A stretch of DNA of 64,000 nucleotides from Rhypophila decipiens. Taxonomy: Eukaryota > Ascomycota > Sordariomycetes > Sordariales > Naviculisporaceae. The notes below the pieces were generated by a model that had not been told where the DNA came from, searched no databases, and saw nothing but the letters and a program-made list of their open reading frames with translations. This document shows, in pieces, positions 33,057-44,810 of the stretch. The stretch covers positions 434,001 through 498,000 of the forward strand of contig MU858048.1 of NCBI GenBank assembly GCA_033297075.1, given 5' to 3'. The stretch's first letter is position 1; the number at the start of each line of letters is the position of its first letter. A program made the translations under genes and the position numbers.

Positions 33057-34762
33057 ATGGGCCTCTTCAACCACTTAACCAACGTCAGTACGAGTCTCAA
33101 CCTCATTCACACTTCACACTTATTACCATTGCCACCAACACCATCACAAGAAGCCTACAACTAGGTAGGCGCTTAAGTCCCTTTACTGACTGACTGACCC
33201 ATTCAGAATTCTCAGAACCCAACCCCCCAGCAAAACAGCCACAATGAAAAGAATGGCGATGACCAGGCCGCCACCGCCAAAAAGAACCTCCTCACCCCCG
33301 TCCATCTCTTCTCCCACGGCTCGACAATGATGCTCGGCGAGGAAAGCGCGTCGGCCAGCTACTGGGCCAAGTGCGGCCGGGAAGCTCTCGCCAACGGGGT
33401 CGAGCATGTTGTCATGATGGTATGTACCTTTACCTTCCCATTTCCTCGCTCTGCGTGTTTGTCATGTTATGCTGTGCTATGTGCTTTCAGTGTCTCTTTC
33501 ATGATACGGTTAATCTCCTTATATACCTTTGTGTTATCTCTGGATCGGTATAATGTGATCACTCTCCTTCTTTTGCTTTTTACTGCGACTGAGTGGGCAT
33601 ATTGGTGTTGGGAGTGAGGTTCCTAGTGGGAATCACAAGAGCAACTCATGAACATTCACGCTCTGGCCTTGATCGTGATGATAGAGCCATCTCAGAATCA
33701 TTCCTTCACATCTTAAGTCCATATAAGGTCTTGTTACCTTGGCAGAATACTACACTCCCCTTTTGGTCTTTATTTCACTCTTGGAAAGTTCACATCTGCC
33801 CCTGTTCACCTCAGCACCGCCAATTCTCACATACCCAACGTGAAAAACCCTACCTTGTCACCAAAACACACCGAGCCCCTTGAACAGTCATTCATCTTCC
33901 ATCTCTAAACTATATGAAGAATCCACGATACACCACAGCCAAAACTAACCATCACCAGGGCGCCCACTGGGCAACATCCCTCCCAAACACAGTCCTAATC
34001 TCAGCCAACCCAACCCCCTCCAAAAGCCCCGTAGCCTTCGTCGCCCCCCACAAATACAAATCCTACGCCCTAAACCCAGACATGGCCTTCATCCCAGCAA
34101 TCCAATCCCACCTCTCCCGCGCCGGCATCGCCTCCAAGCTAGACCACCACTTCGACTGGATCCACGACACCTACCTGGTCCTCATCCGCATGTTTCCCTC
34201 AGGGTGCCCACCGACAACAATAATCTCAGCCAACTACGCTTACGACCCCCACTTCCACGTCTCCGTCGGCGCGGCCCTCCGTCCGCTCCGCTCCGACAAG
34301 ACCCTCTTCATCGGCTCCGGCGGCTCGGTCCACAACCTCTACCGCAACGTCTGGGGCCCCATGCTCCAGCACCGCGACAACTTCGCCCAGCCCACCCCGC
34401 CCGAGCCCTGGGCCCTGGATTTCCGCCAAGAAGTCATCGATACCTTTTGTGCCGGCTACGAACAAGAGTCCTCCCCCTTGCCCAAGTCGATCCCTTATGG
34501 TCGTGAGATTCGCAGCTCCTCTAGAGCGGCGCCAGGCGGTGGTGTTGGTGGTCCGCTGCTGCGACGCAAGGCCACTAGCCTCATGAAACACCCCAAGTAT
34601 CGCGACGCGCATGCGACCGATGACCACTTCATGGCTACCATGTTTGTGGCCGGTCTCTGTGGGAGTGTGGAGGATGTGGGAGTTGAGGGTGTGTTGGGGG
34701 CCGAAGACTGGGAGCTTACGAATATGTGCAATTCGCAGTTTACACTGGGGGGGTGGGACTGA
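33057..34762 (+). CDS. LigB/DODA-type extradiol ring-cleavage dioxygenase
   Basis: Exons 33057-33083, 33207-33419 and 33959-34762. Introns are 123 bp and 539 bp. The product is 347 aa. The joins give MGLFNHLTN/NSQNP and VEHVVMM/GAHWATS. All family landmarks are present: FSHGSTMML (first metal His, about residue 46), GAHW (second His, residue 83), LDHHFDWIHD (third region), IGSGGSVHNL and the C-terminal HATDDHFMATMFVAG. These match the class III extradiol dioxygenase LigB/4,5-DOPA dioxygenase family, which opens catechol-type rings using non-heme metal. The natural substrate is not readable from sequence. Exon 1 encodes only nine residues. The second intron is several times longer than the other introns of the window. 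The cytosolic location is inferred from the lack of a signal peptide. Confidence 0.85.
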
Positions 34763-34980
34763 GATGGGGGGGGGGGGGGCCGCATGGAATCGACTTGTTT
34801 GCTTATTTTGTTTGATGAGGAAAAGAGGATGCAGGAATCAATAGGGGCGGCCAGCTCGTGTTCGTGAATGCTTGATAGCAAGGAGTCAATATCAGTCATG
34901 TGGGTTGGTTCTCGGCCTCTGCTGTGACAGCGCCCAACATCTGTCTCTTGTTGCCAATATTCTTCCGTGTGGGCTAGAGA

Positions 34981-35980
34981 CTACACTCGTAGATGAGGTA
35001 GTAAAAGTTTCGACAGGCCAAGGCGTGCCTGAACGGTGCCTAGGTTGAAAGCATCCGGGGTATCGAAAGGCCGAGACGCAAACTGGAACTTTCTCATGTC
35101 AGCCGTCGAAGATTGGTCGAGTCGAATATCTTTCCCGTGTATGCCACCACGAGGGAAATTGCGTGTCACCCTCCGAGAATATATCGGAATCCTGGGATCG
35201 AGAAATGCAATGAGCATGGAAGATTTCGATGCCACGAGAAAAGCTCAGAGGGACACTCCAGATCGCCCCACAAACGCCTTGTTTACTCGACGTCATCGCG
35301 CGGAAAAGTATGCTTATTCTCGTCGTCTTCTGGTCATAGAGTCCGTCGGATTGATCGCTGCCGGGTCTCGATAGTAGTCCTCCGCGCGGAAGCATGGGAA
35401 AACCATAGGAGCTGTAGGGTCCGGCGGCCAAAAGCCTTTTCCCGCATGTCGGAGCTCAATGGGAATCTTGGCAAGAGCAAAGTAGGCGACTTTCTGGTTT
35501 GCTGCCAGGAACCCAAAGATGGACCGTCTCGAGATTCATGTATCGATCTGGTACTGATATTTTCCTTCCGGCGATCGAGCCATTTAAATAGCATGCTCAA
35601 GCTCAGCTTTGGCAAGGGCATATTGCGGGCACGTCACCAGTCTATCAATAGCATGTTGGGGGTTCGTCGGAACAAACTCCGCGTGTGTTTTCGTTGACAG
35701 CAGCGCGCTTGACATGAAATCTGGCAAAAAAGGCCGAATGTGTGGGCGTACAACCGCAAGAACCAACCACCGAGCTTCTTGCCGAGGAGCTTGATATCTT
35801 CTGCAGGGCGTCTGTCGTGCCTCGAGACTCCATGCCTGAATTCGACTCACCAACGACCTCGTGCTGAGCTGGAGTATCATTAGCCCACCGTCATATCTGT
35901 GAATACGATGGTTGACCCGCAGCTTTTGTTCTAGCTTCAGTTGGGCAACCCAAGGATGGCTCCGAAACATGAAGGCTTGG
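34981..35980 (-). pseudogene. Possible decayed protein-coding gene
   Basis: Protein-like segments lie on the minus strand in different frames. Around 35590-35970 there is a Pro/Arg-rich frame with FRSHPWVAQLKLEQKLRVNH and RLVTCPQYALAKAELE. Around 35305-35525 the segment reads KVAYFALAKIPIELRHAGKG, then PCFRAEDYYRDPAAINPTDS, and meets a stop. Further downstream another frame reads AFLDPRIPIYSRRV. No set of GT..AG introns that I could see joins them cleanly, so a pseudogene with frameshifts is the best reading. The family is not recognised. A multi-exon gene with introns I missed is the alternative. Confidence 0.3.
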
Positions 35981-38900
35981 TGACTTGCGTGTCTCAGCTT
36001 GAGAAAACGGTCGCTAGTGATGCCTTGATATGGCCGCCTACATCAAGGTGTGGGGGGGTCTCTCGCGATGCGGGCTGTCGCGTGACACAGATCCAAGGAT
36101 CGGCCAAGCTTTCAATATTTGATGTGGAGAGGCTCACATTGCTCAACGGGAGGCTGCATGTCATGGGCATACATCTCCATCCCATAGTTTGGGGTCGTGA
36201 GCGCATGTTGGTCCAGGGTTCAGCCGTTCGAGGGTACCTGACACAAGCCCTCTTGAACAGCAAACGGCTGACCCTTGACGTCGGAACAAGGTCAAATCAA
36301 GGACCGAGGTTGACGACTCGGGATAAAGAAGACCCCTGATCCTAGAAACATATCAAATTCACAGCGCGTACGGAAAGCGCGCCTCCCATGGCATCCTGAT
36401 ATGTGTGGTGCTTTGAGGTCACTCACTAATCTGCGGGACTCCTTCACACCTTCGGCATCCGGAGCCGGCAGAAACGAGTCGTGGTACCCAACGTGCAAAT
36501 CACGAGGCCGGCATCAGGAGTTCCCTATTGGAGATTCTGCTCAGACACAGACAATGATGAGAGGTACACTCTCCTCAAAGTAGGCGATGATGCCTGGGAA
36601 TGTCGTTCGCCAAAGTGTACCAGAGTATTACAGCATCCCGTCGGCAAAGTTACGACACGCCCGCAACCGAAGAGCGAATATGACCATGTCCCTCGATACA
36701 TCGGATACGGGGGAGAACAAATATGGTCGGGACTCGGAGCCGAACACGATGTGGTGCTCTCTCAACTTGGCCGGCCATCGAGGCCGATCGCAGCGTGAAC
36801 TGGGAGGAGGTGTGGTTAGAAAAAGAAATGGTGTGCGATCGTGGAAACGAAACGACAAACAGCCACAGGACGAAGGGGGTGAAACATGTCAACCGCTGGC
36901 GAACGAGTGTCTGACAGAGGCCAAAAGCTCAGACTAAGACATCCATCTGAAAGGGGGCTGAATCTCGACGGGCGTTGATGCGGGCAGCTCAACGCACGAT
37001 GGGGCCCTGGTGCTAGTACCCAACGGTCTCTGTGAGCAATGACATGCTGGAAAGACGCCGTTGAGGCGTTGCGGATGTCTGAGGTCAAGGTCTAGGGCGG
37101 TAGGTTGTCGACCTGGTCAACTATTACCTCTATACAGTGTACGGCAGAGGAGCTCTGTGGCAAACTTCGACGCCAAAGATTGGCTCGAGAAGCCACTTGT
37201 GTATATGTTGGAACTCGAGAACTGGAGGACAAAACAGAATATATTCCAAAGTCGGGCCCGAAGGTGCTAACGAAGCGCGAGGGGACGTAGGCATTGGTGG
37301 AGGTAATTCGATGGTGGTACAAGATGTGGGATACCTGCCAGTGCCCTCAGTTTAGGTGATGGAAATGACCGAGGACCCCGAGTTGTGAGTTCTTGGTTGA
37401 TGGATGTTTTTTTGTTATGGGCCGGCGGTTTCGTTCCACAGTCCACACCGGTAACTGCCAGTGTTAGGGATGACGAGGACATCCACCCGGTGTAAGCCCT
37501 GAACGCTCCACCCCGTGACCAGAACCCCCAGGTGAAGGAAGGTACGGTAGCTGACAGAAGCATCCATCTGGCAGGAACACGACCACAATGTATTGCTGTT
37601 GAATCTTCACATCCCCCTTTGTTGTCTTTTTTTTTTGTCGCAAGTCACAATTTCCAAAATTGTTCTTCGCAACTCCGGGCCGGAACCAATAGATATTCCT
37701 TCGGCCTCGCCTCAGCTCCCCACTATCCCCAGGCAGTCGCAGAGCCTCACAAGCTGAAACAATGACTACCCCCGCTGAAAAAGCTCCGCATCGACCATAG
37801 CCTCAAGGTTCAGGGGCTCCAATCGACAGCCTGACCAGGGCAGCAACAAGCTGGCACAGTGGCGTGACTCGTGGGGACAACAGGTCAACCTCGTGTACAA
37901 ATTTGGCTAGCCAACTGTTAGTGCAAGGACCCCGTAACCATCATGCTTTGGGTGCAGTTCACCATAATCATATGACCCTTTTAGCGAATATTGTCTTCCT
38001 GTTTCCCCAATAGCGACCATCATCACCAAATCCATCTCCCAGAGGTATGTCCGAAAATCGTCGGGGTGGCTTGCAGTCATCGACCAAGTTATTTCTTTTT
38101 GGTTGTTAATTCTTTCGACAATAACAATCATGATCAGCGTGACAGGCTGGTGTGAGTGAATTCGCCGACATTTCATGGGCCACCCGTAACGATCGGAAGT
38201 ACTCCGTACATCTCATCATCTGCCCTGGGGAAGTGCACAACAGGGCAAAAACCCTGGCTCGCATGGTTACACAGTCCACTCTGTCGGGTCACTGTCCAAG
38301 CCATAACCATAATCATAGCCCCCCCAAGAGCTGTGAGCTCTTGATCGGTTACGCATCTCTGACAAGGGGGTCCGGGGATGCAAGATCTTCCATCCCGCTT
38401 GCCGCAGCGGCGCTGCACCTCGTAGCGCTGATGGGACGGAGGAGGAGCCCACAAACTCGAGGGAGCGCCCGCATGCCATTCCTTTTCTGGGGTTGATCAA
38501 TTAGCTAATATTCTTGCCATGCTCATGTTCCCGTGGCTCTCCATCATTTCGCCCGAGTTTGCACCGGCTCACAGTCCCGTCACTGTGTTCACTACGATCA
38601 TGGGTGCCAGTTGCCGGGGACCTTGGATCGCCAGGCTCTCACTCGTCCATCTTTCCTCACCGGGGCTAAGTTTGGACTAGGGGTCCTTGAAGCCCGCTTG
38701 CGGCTTGTGGGTGCCATACTGCCCGCCATTGCATCTCGTGCTGCCACGGCTGAAGTGGCCGCTGCACCCTCCTGTTACAGGAATCACGCACGCGCTTTGT
38801 TCCAGAAACTCAACCAAGAAGTTCAAAGTCAACTTGAGGCAGCGTGCATGCCTTGAAAGCTCCTGGATTATGAAGCCCTTTTCCCCATCCGTGGTAGTGA

Positions 38901-39300
38901 CCTTGACAGACTGCCGCACAACGTCGCACCGAGGACAGCAGTCGGGACGTGCACAAAATATCCCGTCAGTCACGGTCAAGAAAACCATCTACTAGCAATA
39001 TCCTGGAGAACGGGAGCACCGCCTTCAGGACCAACTTGAAGGGGGATCGAGGGCAATTCCAGTCGCTCTCCCCTGTGCCGAGAAAAATGGCTCGGAGGGT
39101 TGACACTTACCCTTGCGCCGATCCCGCTTGGCCGAAAGCCGCCAATTTCACACCATCGTCATCTCCGATATCTTGCTAGACCACATGCGCGACCAGCGTT
39201 GGAATACAACACGGGTTCCTGGCATGTATCGAGATGTTGTAGCTGCTACTATGAAAGTTTGCACGACCTGACTCAATCTTGGTCGGGCAGAACACTTGGA

Positions 39301-39696
39301 TTAGCGACCGAGATATTCTCGACATTCATTCTCAGCCTCTGAAATGCCAGACGGTGTAAGTCGTCGGACTTTGACCATTCCGGATTTAAGGCGACACTGG
39401 CTGAGGGTCGGAATTAGGTAATCATCATACGTGGGAGCCGGAGGCCTAAACCGGGAGAGCGGCAAGATCGTGACTCTCTCAGCTGAGAATCGAGGATAGT
39501 AAGCTGGATCAAACATGTCCACTACGATATCAATGACGTAAGCCAGCCGTTGGTATTTGAATGGCAGCAAGGTGTTCGAGACAAAATTTCCTTGTTGTTT
39601 CCGAGTGATGGTTCGAAGATAATCAATCCCCGGATAAGGCAGGTTACACATACAGGACCTGGCATCGAAATACCAAGTTCTCATGTTACGATGCAC
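39301..39696 (-). other. Open frame of uncertain status
   Basis: A 131-codon frame opening with GTG, with an ATG five codons inside (MRTWYFDARS). It has a protein-like composition (FKYQRLAYVIDIVVDMFDPA, YYPRFSAERVTILPLSRF). It has no recognised domain and no partner exons, and it lies in the gene-poor stretch. It could be a relic or chance frame. Confidence 0.2.
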
Positions 39697-42043
39697 ACGG
39701 CAGGTACAACAGACGTTGAATAAGGGGATTGAGTAACGTCAGGAGAATAATTGGTAGTAACGTCGACAAATTTTGTCTTTTAAAAATTTCAATATGAACG
39801 GGGAAAAGGGCTCTTTCCAATTGTAACCCGTATGGACCCTTGTAAACCTGGAGAAAAACTAAGAGGCCCTTGATGACAGATTATGGGACTCTCGAGTCTT
39901 CATTCTCAGAGATTTGGAGAAACATCAAAGCTGAGGCAAGAGCTTGACGAGGGCAGGCGTCTTGGGTATGATTTCGTACGGACCCATCCTTCCCGTTCTT
40001 GATGTCCAATGCCCGGGGGTTGGTTCTCTGGTTGACGCGTCCCTTCCCAGACCGCGCTGAAAAAGCTTGAAAGCTTGGAAGCTCGGTCAGGTCATAGGAT
40101 GGCACGGCGGGTTTGACTGGCCGGACAGCTGGAGAGGAAGGCTTGCCGGAGTTTCTCTCCAGAAAATCCGACTTGGTTTTCCCGCGGTGCGCCCTCATTC
40201 CAACATCACACACCACGCATCTCGCAATCTTGCAAATGCACCTCCGGGATCCAGCTGCTTGGGTCCATGACGGTCTGGCCAGACCCTCGGTTTCCAGGCT
40301 AGCTCCCTTGATCCGGTCAATTCACAGCGTCAATATCACCGTTGTAAATATTTTCAATTATCATTTCCCATTGTCATTGATACAAACCAGCTCCGAGCTC
40401 CGTTGGACTGTGTGCCGTCCCAAGGTGTCCCAAAACCGCTAATAGGCCCGGCCTTTGGATCTCGCGATTTGCCCACCTGCAAGCCACCTAGGACCCTTGT
40501 CGGCATCCCTGTCAGCAGCACCAACAGAACCCCTGCCAGCCCTCCAACTCGCGCCTCCAAGAGCTCTAGCCCTGGAGCTGCCGCTGCCCCTCGATTCCCG
40601 TGGGTTTGGTCTGCTCCACAATTGACTTCAGCCCGACCAGTACGAGTCCTCGAAGCCGCTCTCCTTACCCTCGCTCCTGTCCTCCACCACACTCTCCACT
40701 CGCTCTTTGTTGCGCCACCCTCCATCCCAGTCCCATCCTCCATCAATATCTGTCAACGACGTGCGCATACCGCGCTGCACTGGACGACCGCGGCCGCGGG
40801 TGGTGATGTCTCCCACTCTCTCAACCGGGTCGAGGGTGTCCCGGTAGGACGGACACTAGCTCCCAGGCCAAGGATTGGCTTCCCGCTGACTGACAACCGT
40901 CGAATTGGCTTCATCCCGCACTCCATGTCTCTCGGTAGCGTCCTAGTGCCATAACAAGCTCTCGTCGTGCCTTGCGACTCGCTCCAGGAACGAGACACAA
41001 ATTATCCGCGACTTGGGCGAGTGCTCGGCGTCAACTGGCGCCCACGGACTGATGATCGCCATCCACCCCCCACAACAAGATTAGTTCGCAGTAGATGTGT
41101 GGGCATTTTTTCCTCTTCCGAGCCGCGATTCAGCTGGATCGAGCACCCAGGCAGACCATTTCGCTCACCTTGTTGTCTTGGGGGCGTCCGATCCGCATCT
41201 TGCCTACCCTTGGTTGACTGACCTGGGTACCAAATTTATCTCCCTTTCCCTTCTTTTTTCCCCGATCGAGAGGTGCATGCACATCATCCCCTGACTACCC
41301 GGTACCTGCCTGCCTGCCTCGTCCATCTCCCCAAGTGGCTAGGATGGGGGGCTAGAGTGGATGAGCCCATGTAGCTAGAATCCAAGATCACATCCAAGGA
41401 AGACCCAGGACATGAGAGTCTCCTCTCCATCTCATGGCTCAGCAGGCAATGGACACGATTTGTTGATCTATATAAAGCCTCCCCCCGGCGCACGTCCATA
41501 ACCTTAAATTCTCTCCGTCCCCTCACATCATCCTCATGATCTCCACTATCTGCCGCCAATCCTTTATGCGTACAGCCTTCTAGAAGGGATCATTGCGTGC
41601 GTGATCTACGTTCCATACATCAGAATCCTACGGCTCCACGCGAGAAGACACGAAAGAGTTTGGTATCGACGAACCCCCTGCAGAGCCCGATATCCACAAC
41701 GGAGACAGCAAACGACCTACTACTACCTACCCATACACCGGGCGGCAAGGGACCGGCAGTAACGAGAAATAGGACATACCTTTCTCTCGGCAGGCAAAAA
41801 TTTAACTTTTCGACATCCGAGTCTTCGTCCTTGGGGACGCCTTAGCCGGACCAGCTTCGAGCTGCTACGAGGTATTTCTACTTTCCAGTCCTCCATGTCC
41901 TTTCGTCCAACCTTGCTTGACTGTGCATCTCACCCGCTTCCAAAGCTTACAATCTTGCCCATATCCTAGTTTTTCTATTGCTTCTGCATCACCAACATTT
42001 ATCATCTTTCCAGCCAAGGACAGACCGCTGAGAATCTGGACCA

Positions 42044-42892
42044 ATGGCGTACGGACGACCCGGTGAACCGTCCTTCTCACACGAGCAGGTAACTTATTGC
42101 TCTCCTTCTTATTACTACGGATATGGCGACAGTAGCAGTAGTAGCTATGTGAAACAAGAAGAAGCAGAATATCAAGAGACACAAGCTCATCACCATCCTG
42201 GCCACGCACAACAGCCTTTCCTCGACTCCAACTTTGACATATTCGACTGGCACCCCAACTTCCAGTCCTGCGTTCGCTACTTCCTAGACCACGCCCAGTA
42301 CAATGGCCCGGTTCAGGCGCTGGCGGCATTTATCAACATCAAGCTTCCGTTCCAGAAAGCCAGCAACCCAGTACTGTCTTCCCGAGCCGCGGGTTCACCA
42401 CCGGGGAGCATCTTGGGAGCGCCGACAGCAGCCATTGCGAGCATCGCTTTGCTTCCCTACATTCGCCGCCTGATTGTGACGGGATTCGACCTCCCTGCTG
42501 TGCTGCACACATTCTTTGGCGACGACTGGTCTGCCGGGATCGGGCCGTTACACGAGCAAGAGAGGAGAAATTACCTGTTCGCGGCCAAGAGCGCCAGCTG
42601 GCTCAAGGTCAAACAGGCGTATGATATGAGCGATGACGAGCAGGTGGTTCCGTTCCTAAAGCCGCTGCAGAATGTGAGCGAGAAGGAGATCCAAGGGGCC
42701 GAACAAGGCTGGAGCGAGTGGTTGGCTATGCAAGATTGGATGCTGGGTCCGAGAGCACCGGAGCGCGCCACTGGGGGTAGGCGGGGGAGTGGAGGCGGAA
42801 GCGGAAGCGGAAGCGGCAGAGGGAAAGGGGGCGGCTCGGGAGGATCGAGCTCGAGTCGGCATCACCAGAAGTTCAAGATGGAGGAGGACTAA
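42044..42892 (+). CDS. Conserved filamentous-fungal protein of unknown function
   Basis: Intronless, 282 aa, with ATG in the context ACCAATGG. The N-terminal 60 residues are Tyr/Ser/His-rich and disordered. The core (about 63-235) is conserved-looking: FDIFDWHPNFQSCVRYFLDH, GPVQALAAFINIKLPFQ, ALLPYIRRLIVTGFDLPAVL, HTFFGDDW. It looks alpha-helical. The C-terminus is Gly/Ser/Arg-rich with a basic HHQKFK end, as in RNA- or DNA-binding tails, but no domain can be named with confidence. The gene sits at the edge of a long gene-poor stretch, and a large 5' region is likely. No signal peptide or membrane segment. Confidence 0.75.
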   Translation: MAYGRPGEPSFSHEQVTYCSPSYYYGYGDSSSSSYVKQEEAEYQETQAHHHPGHAQQPFLDSNFDIFDWHPNFQSCVRYFLDHAQYNGPVQALAAFINIKLPFQKASNPVLSSRAAGSPPGSILGAPTAAIASIALLPYIRRLIVTGFDLPAVLHTFFGDDWSAGIGPLHEQERRNYLFAAKSASWLKVKQAYDMSDDEQVVPFLKPLQNVSEKEIQGAEQGWSEWLAMQDWMLGPRAPERATGGRRGSGGGSGSGSGRGKGGGSGGSSSSRHHQKFKMEED

Positions 42893-43559
42893 ATCTGCTT
42901 TTGCTTCCTCTTTTTCTTTTTGTTTTGGCTCTCTCACTTTTCTTGTCCTCTTCTTTTCTCCCTCTTTCCTCTATTCACTGCAAGGCGGGGATCGGGATTG
43001 TTCTGTTCTATATGATGATGAATGAGTGTCATGAGGCGATGATGGGTATATACCGGGCTGCTTGGGCTATGGGGTATATATATCTGTGGAGCTGATTCGA
43101 GCTCCTTGTGTTTATACTTTGGTTTGGCTATCTGCTTTTGTTGTATTTTCTGCTGGATTTTGTTGGTCTGGGACCGGTGGTGAGAGGTACAGGCATTGGG
43201 GAAGGAGGCTTTATGGTCGTTTTCCGCTGGCATTAGCATTGTGATGGGAGGAGACTTGTACCTGGCTTTTATCCAGGAATGTATTTGTACGATTATTTCT
43301 TTAGATGAAATTCTAGGCGGTGATTCTGGTTTCTTACAAGTTGTCGCACCAGCTTATTAAGAGTTGGAGGAGGGTTAGGTTAACAGCTGAACCTTTTTCT
43401 TTATTCTCTTAACGATATCACAGATTGTATGCATATATACCTGAGGGACATTACTAAATATGACTTTCTGTGTGTAATGTACGGATAGAAGATCATTGTA
43501 TTCGAGATGGTTTTGGATCGTTGCGGCAATGACGCCCGTCTGTACTGATACCAATACAT

Positions 43560-43999
43560 ACTGGTAGAGGTTCCGAGGGGGTCTAATGGGACTGTCGTGA
43601 ACGTCACTTTCAACTGTAAGCCCGTGCACACAAGGTGCACACCCATAACCAGGGTCAATTTTGTATGGCAATACCACAGAATATATGGACTCCAACCCGC
43701 CTCCTCCCAAATCTCAATTGAAGCGACTGCACTCAATTGAAGCGATTGCACTCAATTGAAGCGATTGCACTCAATTGAAGACTGCGATGAATTGAAGACT
43801 GCAATGAATTGAAGCGATTGCGATGAACTGAACCGACTGCAATTAAAAGGTGTAAGCCCATTTTTGCGTTGGTAGGGCCATACAGAAAACTACTTTTGCG
43901 TGGGTTGTGACCTCGGCCGAGAGTTGGGGGTTAGGGTTGGGTGTGGTGGTTACAGTTGAAAGTGACGTTTATGACAGTCCCGTTAGACCTCCTCTACTG
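43560..43999. mobile_element. MITE/foldback-like element with long inverted repeats
   Basis: Sequence at 43560-43617 (TGGTAGAGG ... GGTCTAATGGGACTGTC ... AACGTCACTTTCAACTGTAA) recurs in inverted orientation at about 43951-44003, with a few mismatches. More inner homology follows (TTTTGTATGGCAATACCA at about 43659-43676 versus the complement of TGGTAGGGCCATACAGAAAA at about 43870-43889), so the arms extend to roughly 120 bp with an indel. The centre is a 19-bp tandem array. There is no coding capacity, and the total is about 440 bp. This fits a non-autonomous foldback or MITE element. Flanking target-site duplication and exact ends could not be fixed by eye. Confidence 0.6.
43715..43842. repeat. 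19-bp tandem repeat array (about 7 units)
   Basis: The unit CAATTGAAGCGATTGCACT is repeated from 43715. The first three units are nearly perfect. Later ones have substitutions and small deletions (CAATTGAAGACTGCGATGA and similar). It lies at the centre of the inverted-repeat element. Confidence 0.85.
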
Positions 44000-44810
44000 G
44001 TAACCCGTTACAGGTACAGTACGGCTGATATGACATGATGGCTGCCCGCGCACCCTGTCCCTGTGCAGCCGCTAATATGAGGCACCCGTAAGGTTCCTGC
44101 TTGTGGGGTGCATTTAGCGACAGCGAGGCCCAGGCCGCCATTCGTCACTGGCACAATGCTGCGTCGCAAACTTCAACCTTCTTTGTTCAGAGCTGTTGAT
44201 GAGTTGTGGGGTGAATCTTGGAGTTTTGTACATGAACTTTTTGAATACTTAACTCGATTCTTTTGCTCGCCCGTGCGATCGAACGCTTTGATCTAGTTCA
44301 GCACTTTTACATCTTACAGCAGTATTCAACGTGCCGACTTTGGGGCTGGGCGGCGCAGAGCTTCCATAGTCATCATCCGGAATCCGGACCTCAGCACGCG
44401 ATATCGAATTGACCACGCGCAAGACTCTGTGAATCCTCACGACGCATTTCTGCTCCCTCCAAATTTGCTTCAAGAGCCGCTATATACATACGCGACCAGG
44501 CTCAGATCATTATTTCAGCATACAACTAGAAAACACAACGGCTAGCAGGCATTGGTTGTTGGAAAGGGAACGCGCGAGAGGGGAGGTCGCGCGCAACATT
44601 TCATCCGAACTTCTCCCACCAGGCGTCAAGTCCTCGAAGCGAACGATCAAGAACGAGCGCTCTCGGTTCCGAACGAATGCCGTCGACGTGAGCTTACCCC
44701 GCCCTCCCTTGGCCGACCGGAGCAGGAGTTACACATACACAAACACACAAACAACGACATCATTTTCTCGGTAGTGAGGCCGAAAGGGACAGACCCATCG
44801 AACCGGCACA

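Larger units (their letters stand above)
34763..42043. other. 7.3-kb region without an intact gene
   Basis: I find no frame with convincing length, start, splice sites and composition across this stretch. Many short frames overlap on both strands. Some minus-strand pieces are protein-like (see the fragment at 34981-35980 and 39301-39696). A poly-G run occurs at about 34766-34779. The last 1.5 kb may serve as the 5' region of the gene at 42044. The region looks like old, decayed coding sequence or a long regulatory spacer. Confidence 0.4.
42893..44810. other. Intergenic region containing a foldback element
   Basis: 1.9 kb between two plus-strand genes. It holds the 3' UTR of the upstream gene (T-rich to about 43350), the inverted-repeat element at about 43560-43999 and the leader of the MED5 gene. 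No further gene recognised. Confidence 0.4.

Noticed and set aside
40403..40954. 183-codon plus-strand frame
   Set aside because: Ser/Pro/Arg-rich translation without domain or conserved look; it overlaps equally long antisense frames in the gene-poor block.
43925..43940. Telomere-like TTAGGGTT string
   Set aside because: Only about one and a half units, inside the foldback element; no interstitial telomere array.
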